Below are positions 8,211-15,498 of a stretch of DNA of 53,855 nt, piece after piece. The notes beneath the pieces were generated by a model. That model saw only the letters and a list, made by a program, of their open reading frames with translations, was not told the origin of the DNA and did no database searches. Position numbers and translations under genes: made by a program. Every line of letters begins with the position of its first letter. Within the stretch, counting starts at the first letter, position 1. Origin of the DNA: Acidimicrobiaceae bacterium (GTDB lineage: Bacteria; Actinomycetota; Acidimicrobiia; Acidimicrobiales; Bog-793); the NCBI GenBank assembly GCA_027306925.1, contig DAHUXW010000100.1, positions 1 through 53,855 of the forward strand. The letters run 5' to 3'.

Positions 8211-8258
8211 TCGAGATATCGTCGAGCTATGTCTCCGGAACGATCGATTTTTTCGATC
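8211..8258. promoter_or_regulatory. AT-rich inverted repeats around the LysR start
   Basis: TCGAGATATCGTCGA (8211-8225) ends three bases before the ATG at 8229. A second inverted repeat, GATCGA-TTTTT-TCGATC (8242-8258), lies in codons 5-10. Both stand out in otherwise very GC-rich DNA. LysR proteins usually bind T-N11-A type dyads in the shared promoter of divergent genes, so these are candidate autoregulatory sites. The second could also form an RNA hairpin. Function is inferred. Confidence 0.4.
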
Positions 8259-9170
8259 ACAGGAGACGTCACCCTCACGGAGCTCCACGCGCTCGTCGCG
8301 GTCGCCGACCTCGGGACGTTCCGCGGTGCGGCGCTCGAGCTCGGCTACACGCAGTCGGCGCTGTCGCACCAGGTCGCGAACCTCGAGCGCAAGCTCGGCC
8401 ACGAGCTGTTCAGCCGGCCCGGGGGCCGGGGCGCCGTGAAGCTCACGGTCGCCGGGCACGCCGCGTACCGCCGCGCGCGGCGCGCGATCGGCGAGGCCGA
8501 CGCGATCCGGGCGGAGATCGAGGCCGCGGAGCGGGGCAGCCGGACGCGGGTCCGCATCGGGGTCTCCCAGACGACCGCGTCGGAGATCATGCCCGCGGCG
8601 CTGCGCGAGTTCCGGGAGCTCCACGCGGGTGTCGAGGTCGTCCTCTCGGCGATCGACACGGACGAGCAGGTGATCTCTGAGCTGAGCCGCGGCGGGCTCG
8701 AGCTCGGGTTCGTCCACGACCTCACGCCCGACGACCGGGTCGAGATGACTGCGATCACCGAGGATCCCTGGGTCGTGCTCACGCGGCGCGACAGCGAGGT
8801 CGCCGCGCTCTCCCGGCTCAGCTTCGACGACCTCGACGGCCTCGAGGTCGTCGCGTGGACGCGACGCTGGCGCGGCCAGATCGCGCTCGAGGAGGCGTGG
8901 GCGAGGCGCGGGATCGCGCCGCGCATCGTCTACCGGACGGACGACAACCTCGCGCTCCAGCGGCTCGTCGCCGCGGGGCTCGGCCACGCGTGCGTCGGGT
9001 GGCTGAGCGCCCGGCGCGCGATCGACCCGGCGCTCACGTGGCTCGTGCCCACCGAGCACGTGGCCCCCCGCCCGGTCGTGCTCTGCCACGCGCGCCGTCG
9101 GGAGCTCACCGCGACGCTCGCCGCCCTCGCCGCGGCGATCCGCGACCAGGCGCCCCGGCCCGAGCGGTGA
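8229..9170 (+). CDS. LysR-family transcriptional regulator
   Basis: The 313-residue product has an N-terminal winged HTH (about 16-75): LTELHALVAVADLGTFRGAA, then SALSHQVANLERKLGHELF, the classic LysR recognition-helix pattern. A LysR substrate-binding domain follows (RVRIGVSQTTASEIMPAAL onward). The ATG at 8229 lacks a Shine-Dalgarno sequence. A good AGGAG lies downstream at 8261-8265 but no usable start codon follows it, so 8229 is kept; leaderless translation is possible. It is divergent from the MFS transporter, which it probably controls, together with itself. The inducer is unknown. Confidence 0.88.
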   Translation: MSPERSIFSITGDVTLTELHALVAVADLGTFRGAALELGYTQSALSHQVANLERKLGHELFSRPGGRGAVKLTVAGHAAYRRARRAIGEADAIRAEIEAAERGSRTRVRIGVSQTTASEIMPAALREFRELHAGVEVVLSAIDTDEQVISELSRGGLELGFVHDLTPDDRVEMTAITEDPWVVLTRRDSEVAALSRLSFDDLDGLEVVAWTRRWRGQIALEEAWARRGIAPRIVYRTDDNLALQRLVAAGLGHACVGWLSARRAIDPALTWLVPTEHVAPRPVVLCHARRRELTATLAALAAAIRDQAPRPER

Positions 9171-9185
9171 GCGCGTTCGGCCGCA

Positions 9186-9246
9186 CGGACGCGACCTGCG
9201 AGCGACGCGACCCGAGCCCTGCCGGGCTCCCGTCCGGTTGCGTCCG
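9186..9246. terminator. Nested hairpins between convergent lysR-like and LOG genes
   Basis: The outer stem CGGACGCGACC (9186-9196) pairs with GGTTGCGTCCG (9236-9246). Inside it GAGCCC-TGCC-GGGCTC (9214-9229) forms a perfect 6-bp stem. The position between two convergent stops suggests a bidirectional terminator. There is no U-tract, as is common in high-GC actinobacteria. Confidence 0.55.
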
Positions 9247-9260
9247 CGCCGCGGCCCGCC

Positions 9261-9875
9261 TCACGCCCTTTCCGGGTCGTACGCGCGTCCGCCGGCGTCG
9301 ATCCAGCGCGCGCCGACCGGCGGCGTCCAGCGCTCCATGGCGTCGAGGAGGGGATCCGGGTGCGCGTCCGTGAGGACGATCCCGCGGTGCTCGTCGCGCA
9401 GGAACCGCTCGTCGACCGCGTGGTCGAGGAAGCCGAGGAGCCGGTCGTAGTAGCCGAGGACGTTCAGCAGGCCCGTCGGCTTCGCGTGCAGGCCCAGCTT
9501 CGACCAGGTCGTGACCTCGGCGAACTCCTCGAGGGTCCCGATCCCACCCGGCGGCGCGACGAAGCCGTCGGACAGCTCGGCCATGAGCGCCTTGCGCTCG
9601 TGCATCGAGCCGACGACGTGCAGCTCGCTCAGGCCCGGGTGCGCGAGCTCCGCGTCGAGCAGCTGTCGCGGGATCACCCCCACGACCTCCCCGCCGGCGG
9701 CGAGCGCCGCGTCGGCGAGCATGCCCATCATCCCGACGCGTGCGCCTCCGTAGACGACGCGCACCTCGCGCGCGACGAGCGCGAGCGCGAGCGCGACCGC
9801 TCCGTCCGCGTACTCGGGGCGCCGGCCCGGGTTGGACCCGCAGAAGACAGCGACCGATCGCACGGCGCAGATCAT
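9261..9875 (-). CDS. LOG-family protein (cytokinin riboside 5'-monophosphate phosphoribohydrolase-like)
   Basis: The 204-residue protein starts at ATG 9875 and has the LOG/TIGR00730 architecture: Rossmann-like SVAVFCGSNPG (7-17), VYGGARVGMMG (41-51), MHERK (91-95) and the hallmark PGGIGTLEE (109-117). The family hydrolyses the N-glycosidic bond of nucleoside 5'-monophosphates, releasing ribose 5-phosphate; in plants and some actinobacteria the product is a free cytokinin. In bacteria without cytokinins it probably has a housekeeping nucleotide role. It is convergent with the LysR gene. Confidence 0.9.
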   Translation of the reverse strand: MICAVRSVAVFCGSNPGRRPEYADGAVALALALVAREVRVVYGGARVGMMGMLADAALAAGGEVVGVIPRQLLDAELAHPGLSELHVVGSMHERKALMAELSDGFVAPPGGIGTLEEFAEVTTWSKLGLHAKPTGLLNVLGYYDRLLGFLDHAVDERFLRDEHRGIVLTDAHPDPLLDAMERWTPPVGARWIDAGGRAYDPERA

Positions 9876-9921
9876 CGCTCGCCGGGGCTCGTGCGCGTGC
9901 GCACGCCCGGCGAGCCGCGCG

Positions 9922-10689
9922 TCACGAGGCCGGCGCGCTCGCCTGCGCGACGACGGGTCCGACCGGTGCGACGACGGGCTCGGGGTGCACGACCGAGCGT
10001 CCCCACTCGACCGCGCGCCCGCCGCGCCGCATCACCCTCGTGAAGCCGACTATCGACCAGACGATCGCCGCGGTCGTGAGCCCCCAGCTCACCGCCGTCC
10101 GCTCGAGGACGAAGGCGCCGACCGAGCTCGTGAGGAGCAGCCAGAGCACCAAGCCGGCGTTCGCGAGGAGCGCGAAGGCCCAGACCAGCGATATCCGGAC
10201 GAAGAAGCGGTGCACGATCGGCTGGTCGAGCACCGTCGCGTCGATCGGGCAGAAGTCGTGCGCGAAGCGCTGGGTGAACGGGCGACGCAGCGCCGCCGAC
10301 ACGACGAGGAGCGCCGAGGCGCCGACGGTCGTGGCGAGCGGCTGGATGAAGTAGACGAACGCGCTCCCCGTCGCGAACGCGACGGCCGTGCGGGCGGTGA
10401 GGAGCACGGTGCCGAGGAGCAGGAGGCTCGAGACACGCTCGCGGCGGCGGACTCGCCGAGCGAGCGCGAGGTACGACCAGCAGAGGGCCGCGATCAGCGC
10501 CACACGAAAGCCGGCAAGCACGAGCGCGCCGTAGAAGAGCGCCATCGGCGCGACGACGCCCTCGGCGACGATCGGGATCGCGTGGCGCACGGCCTCGCGC
10601 GGCCGAGGCATGTGCACGGTCGTGTCGTCGCAGTGGATCGAGAACGCGGCTGGAGACGCGCCACGCGACCTGCAGTCGGCGCTCGGCAT
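9922..10689 (-). CDS. VC0807-like integral membrane protein
   Basis: The 255-residue product starts at ATG 10689, with GAGGGA upstream. It has about six hydrophobic segments (for example VVAPMALFYGALVLAGFRVALI, then LLLLGTVLLTARTAVAF) and the central loop RRPFTQRFAHDFCPID. The pattern, including a hydrophilic PFTQRFAHDF-type loop, resembles proteins described as VC0807 family, whose function is not established. The C terminus is Ala/Val/Pro-rich and probably cytoplasmic. An in-frame GTG at 10725 is a possible alternative start but has no ribosome site. Confidence 0.65.
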   Translation of the reverse strand: MPSADCRSRGASPAAFSIHCDDTTVHMPRPREAVRHAIPIVAEGVVAPMALFYGALVLAGFRVALIAALCWSYLALARRVRRRERVSSLLLLGTVLLTARTAVAFATGSAFVYFIQPLATTVGASALLVVSAALRRPFTQRFAHDFCPIDATVLDQPIVHRFFVRISLVWAFALLANAGLVLWLLLTSSVGAFVLERTAVSWGLTTAAIVWSIVGFTRVMRRGGRAVEWGRSVVHPEPVVAPVGPVVAQASAPAS

Positions 10690-10828
10690 GGCCGGTCGTC
10701 CCTCTGTCCGTGATCGGACGCCCACCCGGGCTGCGGCGGTAACAGAGCAGCGGAGGTCCGTCTCCGCGCTGGCGACAGTCTACGGGGCCGGAGGCCCGAT
10801 CCGCGCGCGCGGCCTCCGTGGGAGCCGA

Positions 10829-11602
10829 TCAGCGCGGCAGCACGACACCGGTGAGCCCCGCGCAAGCCGCGAGCAGGCCCTCTTGGACGTCCGACTCGTA
10901 GGCGGTGTCGTTCGCGCGGCGCTCGCGGCGGCCCTTGAAGTAGCGGCCGGTGACGTCCGCCGCGGCCTCGTCGCTCGTCGCGAGCCACACCTGGGTGTCG
11001 GCCCCTTCCGCGAGCCCCCCGGGCGCCGCGGGCCCGCCCATGCGCGTCCGTATCCATCCGGGATCGACCGCGTTCGAGCGCACGCGGGGCCACAGGCGCG
11101 CGATCGCGAACGCGAGCACCACGTCGCAGAGCTTCGAGTCGCTGTAGGCCTGGAGGCCGTCGAAGCGGCCGCGCTCGTGCTGCAGGTCGGCGAAGTCGAC
11201 CCGACCCTCCGCCTCGAGCCCGGAGGTCAGGTAGACGAGGCGCGACGGACGCGCCATGAGCGCGGTGAGCAGGTACGGCGCGACGACGTTCACCTGGAAG
11301 ATGAGGTCGAGGCCGTCGGCGGTCCTCGTGCGCTCCTCCCCACGTCCGCCCACGCCCGCGTTGTGGACGACCGCGTCGAACGGCCCGCTCGCGTCGGCCG
11401 CCGCGGCGAGCTCACGCGTCTCGGCCATCGACGCGAGGTCGCCGATGACCACGGCCGCGGCGTCGGGCACGGCCCCGACCGCGTGGGCGGCCCGCTCCTC
11501 GCTCCGCGCGTGGAGCACGACCCGGTGGCCGAGCGCAGCGAGGTCCGACGCGGTCCGCCGGCCGATCCCGTCGGTCGATCCCGTCACGAGCACCGTCGCC
11601 AT
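10829..11602 (-). CDS. Short-chain dehydrogenase/reductase
   Basis: The 257-residue protein starts at ATG 11602. It has a classical SDR fold: the cofactor loop TGSTDGIG (7-14), NAGVGG (81-86), and a Tyr153-x3-Lys157 catalytic pair (YSDSK) with Ser127 upstream (YLTSG). The basic HARSEER after strand 2 favours NADP(H). DPGWIRTRMGGPAAP is the usual post-catalytic PG motif. The substrate is unknown; sequence style is close to retinol-dehydrogenase-like actinobacterial SDRs. It stands alone, divergent from the DUF2156 gene with about 108 bp between them. Confidence 0.9.
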   Translation of the reverse strand: MATVLVTGSTDGIGRRTASDLAALGHRVVLHARSEERAAHAVGAVPDAAAVVIGDLASMAETRELAAAADASGPFDAVVHNAGVGGRGEERTRTADGLDLIFQVNVVAPYLLTALMARPSRLVYLTSGLEAEGRVDFADLQHERGRFDGLQAYSDSKLCDVVLAFAIARLWPRVRSNAVDPGWIRTRMGGPAAPGGLAEGADTQVWLATSDEAAADVTGRYFKGRRERRANDTAYESDVQEGLLAACAGLTGVVLPR

Positions 11603-11710
11603 CGATCCCCCCAACCTGCGCACGAACGGTGCACACCGTACCGGGCGGGGCGCCGCGGGGCCGCCGTAGGCGCGCGGATGCACGCGTCGCACGGGGCGCG
11701 CCTGCGATGA

Positions 11711-13585
11711 TTGTCGGCCGTGTCCGCGATCCCGGCCGAGCTGGCCGACGCTGCGCGCCTCGAGCGCACCCGACGGGTCGCCTCGGTGCTCGTCTTCGTC
11801 GCCGGCGCGGCGAACCTCGCATCGGCCGCGACACCGCCGATGCGCGCGGGGCTGCACCTCGTGCTCGAGCTCGAGCCGCTCGTCGTGTCGCAGACCGCCG
11901 CCGCGCTCGTCGCGCTCGCCGCGCTGGTCCTGCTCTCGCTCGCGCGCGGCGTGCGCAGGGGCCAGCGCCAGGCATGGCTCGTGTCGAGCGCGCTGCTCGG
12001 CGGGTCGGCGCTTCTCCACCTCGTGAAGGGCGTGGAGCTCGCGGACTCGTCGCTCTGTCTCGGCGTGCTCCTCTGGCTCGTCGCGCACCGTCGCTCGTTC
12101 ACGACCGCGGTCGACCGGCCGTCGCGGGCCCTCGCGCTGCGCGGGCTGCTCGCGGGCGTCGCGCTCACGACCGCGCTCGCGACCGCCGCGGTCGAGGTCT
12201 CGCTGCTGTTCGACCCCGACATCAACCCGATCCCGCCCCAGCGGGCATTCGCGGCCGTCGCCGAGCGGCTCGCGGGGTTCCGCACGATCCCCCTGCCCGC
12301 ACGCCTCGACGACTTCCTCTCGCCCAGCCTGCTCGCGGCCGGCCTCGGCCTCGCGTGCGTCGCGCTCGTCCTCGTCTCGCGTCCGGTCGTCGACCGCCGG
12401 CGGCGGGCCGGGAACGGCTCGAGGACCCGGGCGCGCGACCTCGTCCGCCGCCACGGCGCCGGGACCCTCGACTACTTCGCGCTCCGCGACGACAAGCAGC
12501 ACTTCTTCGACGGCGAGACGCTCGTGACCTACGCGGTCTACGGCGGCGTGTGCCTCGTCTCCCCGGACCCGATCGGACCCGGGGCCGAGCGCGCCCGGGC
12601 CTGGGACCGGTTCTGCCGATTCGCGGACTCGCGCGGCTGGTGCGTCGCCGTGCTCGGCGCGGGAGACGAGTGGCTCGAGACCTACCGGACCGCTGGCATG
12701 CGCGACATCTACGTCGGCGACGAGGCGATCGTCGACCTGTCGACCTTCGAGCTCGACGGCGGCAGGAGCAAGGGGCTCCGCCAGGCGGTGAACCGAATCG
12801 CGCGCAACGGCTACACGGTCACGTTCCACGACCCCGGCCGGTGCGACCCGGAGGTCTCGGCGGCGCTGCGCGAGGTCATGACGAAGAGCCGCCGCGGTGG
12901 GCGGGAGCGCGGCTTCTCGATGACGCTCGGCCGCCTGTTCGACCCCGAGGACGTGGACCTGCTGATCGCGGTCGCGCACGCTCCCGACGGGCGGCCGGTC
13001 GCGTTCTGCCAGTACGTGCCCGCTCCGGGGATCGACGGCTACTCGCTCGACCTCATGCGCCGGGACGACGGGGAGCACCCGAACGGGCTGCTCGACTTCG
13101 TCATCGTCTCGACGATCGCCCACCTGCGCGCCCGGGGCATGCGCGCCCTCGGGCTGAACTTCGCGACGATGCGGGCGGTCCTCGCCGGCGAAGGCGAGGA
13201 CTGCGTGCGGCTCCGCCTCACTCGGTGGGCCGTCCGCCGGATGTCCGGCTCGATGCAGATCGAGTCGCTCTGGCGGTTCAACGCGAAGTACCACCCGCGC
13301 TGGCTCGGCCGCCACGTCGTCTATCGGGCCCCCGAGCACCTTCCCGCGGTCGCCGTCGCGATCGCGAGGGCGGAGTCCTTCTGGGAGCTCCCGGTCGTCG
13401 GGCGCTTCCTCGCAGGTGAGCGCTCCCGCGAACGACCGGCGCGGGGTCTCGAGCGGGACATGCGGCCGGGACGTCGGGACGTGCGGCCAAGACGGCGTGC
13501 CGCGCACCGCCGCCTCGGCTCCGGTGTGCGGCACGCCGCGACGGACGGCGCAGCGCGGGCCGGATCCGTCCCCCGGCTACCGTGA
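11711..13585 (+). CDS. MprF-like protein, DUF2156 (phosphatidylglycerol aminoacyltransferase C-terminal domain)
   Basis: The start is TTG 11711 or GTG 11720; neither has a clear ribosome site. About five membrane segments occupy residues 20-235, then a soluble domain (about 245-565) begins RHGAGTLDYFALRDDKQHFF. It includes AVYGGVCLVSPDPIGP, FSMTLGRLFD and LESLWRFNAKYHPRW-type sequence typical of the LPG synthase C-terminal GNAT-like domain. Such enzymes transfer an aminoacyl group from tRNA to phosphatidylglycerol, lowering membrane negative charge and increasing resistance to cationic peptides. The membrane part is shorter than in full MprF flippase-synthases, so flippase ability is uncertain. 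The last 50 or so residues are an Arg-rich, low-complexity tail, and the stop overlaps the DUF3048 start. Confidence 0.8.
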   Translation: MSAVSAIPAELADAARLERTRRVASVLVFVAGAANLASAATPPMRAGLHLVLELEPLVVSQTAAALVALAALVLLSLARGVRRGQRQAWLVSSALLGGSALLHLVKGVELADSSLCLGVLLWLVAHRRSFTTAVDRPSRALALRGLLAGVALTTALATAAVEVSLLFDPDINPIPPQRAFAAVAERLAGFRTIPLPARLDDFLSPSLLAAGLGLACVALVLVSRPVVDRRRRAGNGSRTRARDLVRRHGAGTLDYFALRDDKQHFFDGETLVTYAVYGGVCLVSPDPIGPGAERARAWDRFCRFADSRGWCVAVLGAGDEWLETYRTAGMRDIYVGDEAIVDLSTFELDGGRSKGLRQAVNRIARNGYTVTFHDPGRCDPEVSAALREVMTKSRRGGRERGFSMTLGRLFDPEDVDLLIAVAHAPDGRPVAFCQYVPAPGIDGYSLDLMRRDDGEHPNGLLDFVIVSTIAHLRARGMRALGLNFATMRAVLAGEGEDCVRLRLTRWAVRRMSGSMQIESLWRFNAKYHPRWLGRHVVYRAPEHLPAVAVAIARAESFWELPVVGRFLAGERSRERPARGLERDMRPGRRDVRPRRRAAHRRLGSGVRHAATDGAARAGSVPRLP

Positions 13586-14691
13586 CCCGGATGGCTCGCC
13601 GGGGCGCGCACCGCAGGACCGTCGTGCGAGAGGCGCGTCTCCGCCGGATCGTCGTCGCGGTCGCCGGGCTCGCGGTCGTCGTCGGCGGGAGCGTCGTGTT
13701 CGCCGTGACCCGGAGCCCGAAGCCCGCCGCGCACCCGGCCACGACGACAACGTCGACCTCGACGTCGACGACCTCCGCGCCGTCCGCCCGGTGCCCGCTC
13801 ACCGACCTCCCCGCCCCCCACGGCGTGCCGAACCGCCCGGCGCTCGCGGTGAAGGTCGGCAACGAGCCCGAAGGCGCACGACCGCAGAGCGGTCTCAACG
13901 AGGCAGACGTCGTCTACGACACCCCGGCCGAGGGATTCGTCATGCGGTACATCGCGGTGTTCCAGTGCGAGGGCGCTTCGATGATCGGCCCGACACGGTC
14001 ACTTCGCTGGGTCGACTGGCACATCATGGCCGAGTACGGGCACCCGATCCTCGCGTTCGCGGGCGGGATCAACCCCGACGTCGACACCGTCATGGCGCTC
14101 GGCTGGCTGCACCCGGCGAACCTGCTCGAGGGCGCGCAGGCCGCGGCGGTCCGCACCTCGGACCGGCTACCGCCGGACAACCTCTACACGAGCACGTCCG
14201 CGCTGTACTCGATGTTCCGCACGGCGACGGGGGCGCCACGCCCGGTCTTCACGTTCTCGAGCGCGCGACCGCGCGACGCGACGCCCGCGAAGTCGATCGA
14301 GATCTACTTCTCCTACGGCACCGACGTCCTGTGGAAGTGGGACGCGACGTCCCGCTCGTGGCTGCACACGTACGCGGGCACACCGGACGTCGACGCGCTC
14401 ACCGGGCGGCCGGTCACCGCGGCGAATGTCGTCGTCGAGGTCGTCCACTACACCTACGGGCCCTACGTCGAGAGCCCCGGCAGCACCGGCGACGTCGAGA
14501 GCGAGACCGTCGGGAGCGGCACGGGGTACGTGCTGCGCGACGGCGTGGCGGTGAAGGTCACGTGGCACCGGCCGGCACCGTCGGACCCGACGACCTACAC
14601 CGACTCAGCCGGGCACCTTGTCGCGCTCACCCCGGGACGCACGTGGGTCGAGATCGTCCCGTTCGGCACGAAGATCGCGCTCACGCCCTGA
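13582..14691 (+). CDS. DUF3048 domain-containing secreted or membrane-anchored protein
   Basis: GTG 13582 overlaps the upstream stop (GTGA); an ATG at 13591 is an alternative. The 369-residue product has a basic N terminus, one hydrophobic segment (about 22-43, RIVVAVAGLAVVVGGSVVF), then a Thr/Ser-rich spacer, and DUF3048 from about 80 on: RPALAVKVGNEPEGARPQSG, NEADVVYDTPAEG and MIGPTRSLRWVDW are its conserved blocks. Relatives such as Bacillus YerB are extracytoplasmic lipoproteins or anchored proteins of unknown role. No lipobox Cys is present, so this one is probably held by an uncleaved signal anchor. Overlap implies co-translation with the MprF-like protein, suggesting an envelope function. 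Confidence 0.85.
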   Translation: MTRMARRGAHRRTVVREARLRRIVVAVAGLAVVVGGSVVFAVTRSPKPAAHPATTTTSTSTSTTSAPSARCPLTDLPAPHGVPNRPALAVKVGNEPEGARPQSGLNEADVVYDTPAEGFVMRYIAVFQCEGASMIGPTRSLRWVDWHIMAEYGHPILAFAGGINPDVDTVMALGWLHPANLLEGAQAAAVRTSDRLPPDNLYTSTSALYSMFRTATGAPRPVFTFSSARPRDATPAKSIEIYFSYGTDVLWKWDATSRSWLHTYAGTPDVDALTGRPVTAANVVVEVVHYTYGPYVESPGSTGDVESETVGSGTGYVLRDGVAVKVTWHRPAPSDPTTYTDSAGHLVALTPGRTWVEIVPFGTKIALTP

Positions 14692-14770
14692 TCGCGCGCG
14701 CCGCGGGCCGCCACCGGCGACCGTCCACGGTCGCGGCGCCCGCCATCGGGCGCGCCCCTCGCAGCGGGCT

Positions 14771-14785
14771 GCGGCCTCAGGCCGC
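14771..14785 (-). terminator. GC hairpin at the end of the 14777-15205 gene
   Basis: GCGGCC-TCA-GGCCGC is a perfect 6-bp stem whose 3-nt loop is the complement of the gene's TGA stop. A weaker stem, GCGACC/GGTCGC (14717-14734), lies between it and the convergent DUF3048 stop. Together they may end both transcripts. No U-tract is present. Confidence 0.4.
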
Positions 14786-15205
14786 CCGGCCGGCTCCCGG
14801 CGCCTTCCCGGGAGCGTCGTGCGCGGCCGAGAGCTCCGCGGCGATCGCGTCGAGCACGCTCCACGCGCCGTCGAAGTAGCGCTCGGCGCTCACGAGGAGC
14901 CGGGGCGCGTGCCGCGCGGGGCGCAGCCCGACCTCGCCGAAGTGCGAGCTGTACGGGTTGAGATCGACCTCGACGCGGAGCTTGCCGGGAAGGATGCCGG
15001 GGAAGCTGAGCACGCCGGAGAAGCTCCGGTACTGAGCGTCGTCGACGAAGATCGGTTCGAGGATCGTGAGCGTCACCCCACCGGCGCCGGTGACCGTCGC
15101 GGGGAGCTGCGCGGCGGGCAGCTCGGACGCCGCGACGTCGACCCTGCGGGACACGTACCAGCTGATGCCGCGCTCGGTTCCGTACTCGTCCTCGGTGATC
15201 GCCAC
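14777..15205 (-). CDS. Conserved-looking hypothetical protein (142 aa)
   Basis: The GTG at 15205 is preceded by AGGAGGG at good spacing, so the start is well supported. I do not recognise the family. The protein is soluble, without signal peptide or membrane segment. It has a mixed N-terminal region (YGTERGISWYVSRRVDV), a beta-rich middle (VTLTILEPIFVDDAQYRSF, then GKLRVEVDLNPYSSHFGEVG) and an Ala/Gly-rich tail. The pattern suggests a small beta domain, but no catalytic motif is visible. It is the only gene between purF and the convergent DUF3048 gene, and has its own AT-rich upstream region. Confidence 0.7.
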   Translation of the reverse strand: MAITEDEYGTERGISWYVSRRVDVAASELPAAQLPATVTGAGGVTLTILEPIFVDDAQYRSFSGVLSFPGILPGKLRVEVDLNPYSSHFGEVGLRPARHAPRLLVSAERYFDGAWSVLDAIAAELSAAHDAPGKAPGAGRAA

Positions 15206-15260
15206 GACCGCCCTCCTACCTGCCGCCCGATGGCTCGCCCACCGGGGTCTTCTCCTACCT

Positions 15261-15290
15261 AGTATCGGCACGCAGGGAACATCTGTCCAA
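15261..15290 (-). promoter_or_regulatory. Candidate promoter for the 14777-15205 gene
   Basis: Read on the minus strand, TTGGAC (15285-15290) and GATACT (15261-15266) resemble -35 and -10 boxes with an 18-bp spacer, about 55 bp before the start codon. The surrounding 15255-15345 is the most AT-rich stretch of this neighbourhood and also holds the inverted repeat TGACA/TGTCA near 15309-15325. The rest of the 15206-15498 gap shows nothing else. Confidence 0.45.
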
Positions 15291-15498
15291 CAGTTCCTAT
15301 CTATATGTGACATCGTTCTGTCAGATATCATCTCGCCGGACACGGTGCACCACCGAGCGTGCCCGCACGGCCGCCCGACGCCCCGACCGCGCGCGATGGC
15401 CCCGACCGGGAGGCGCGCTGCGCCGGCCTCGACGGGCGGGTTCGGGAGCCCGCCCACGCGCGACCCTGGGCTCGCGGCGATCTGCCGCCGCGGAAGCG

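Noticed and set aside
6831-9089. A 752-codon open frame on the minus strand covering both the MFS gene and the LysR region
   Set aside because: Only the part below 8078 encodes transporter helices. The rest is Arg/Asp/Glu-rich translation antisense to a clear LysR gene.
10829-13534. A 901-codon minus-strand open frame
   Set aside because: Only 10829-11602 is a real SDR. The upstream part is antisense to the MprF-like gene and is low-complexity.
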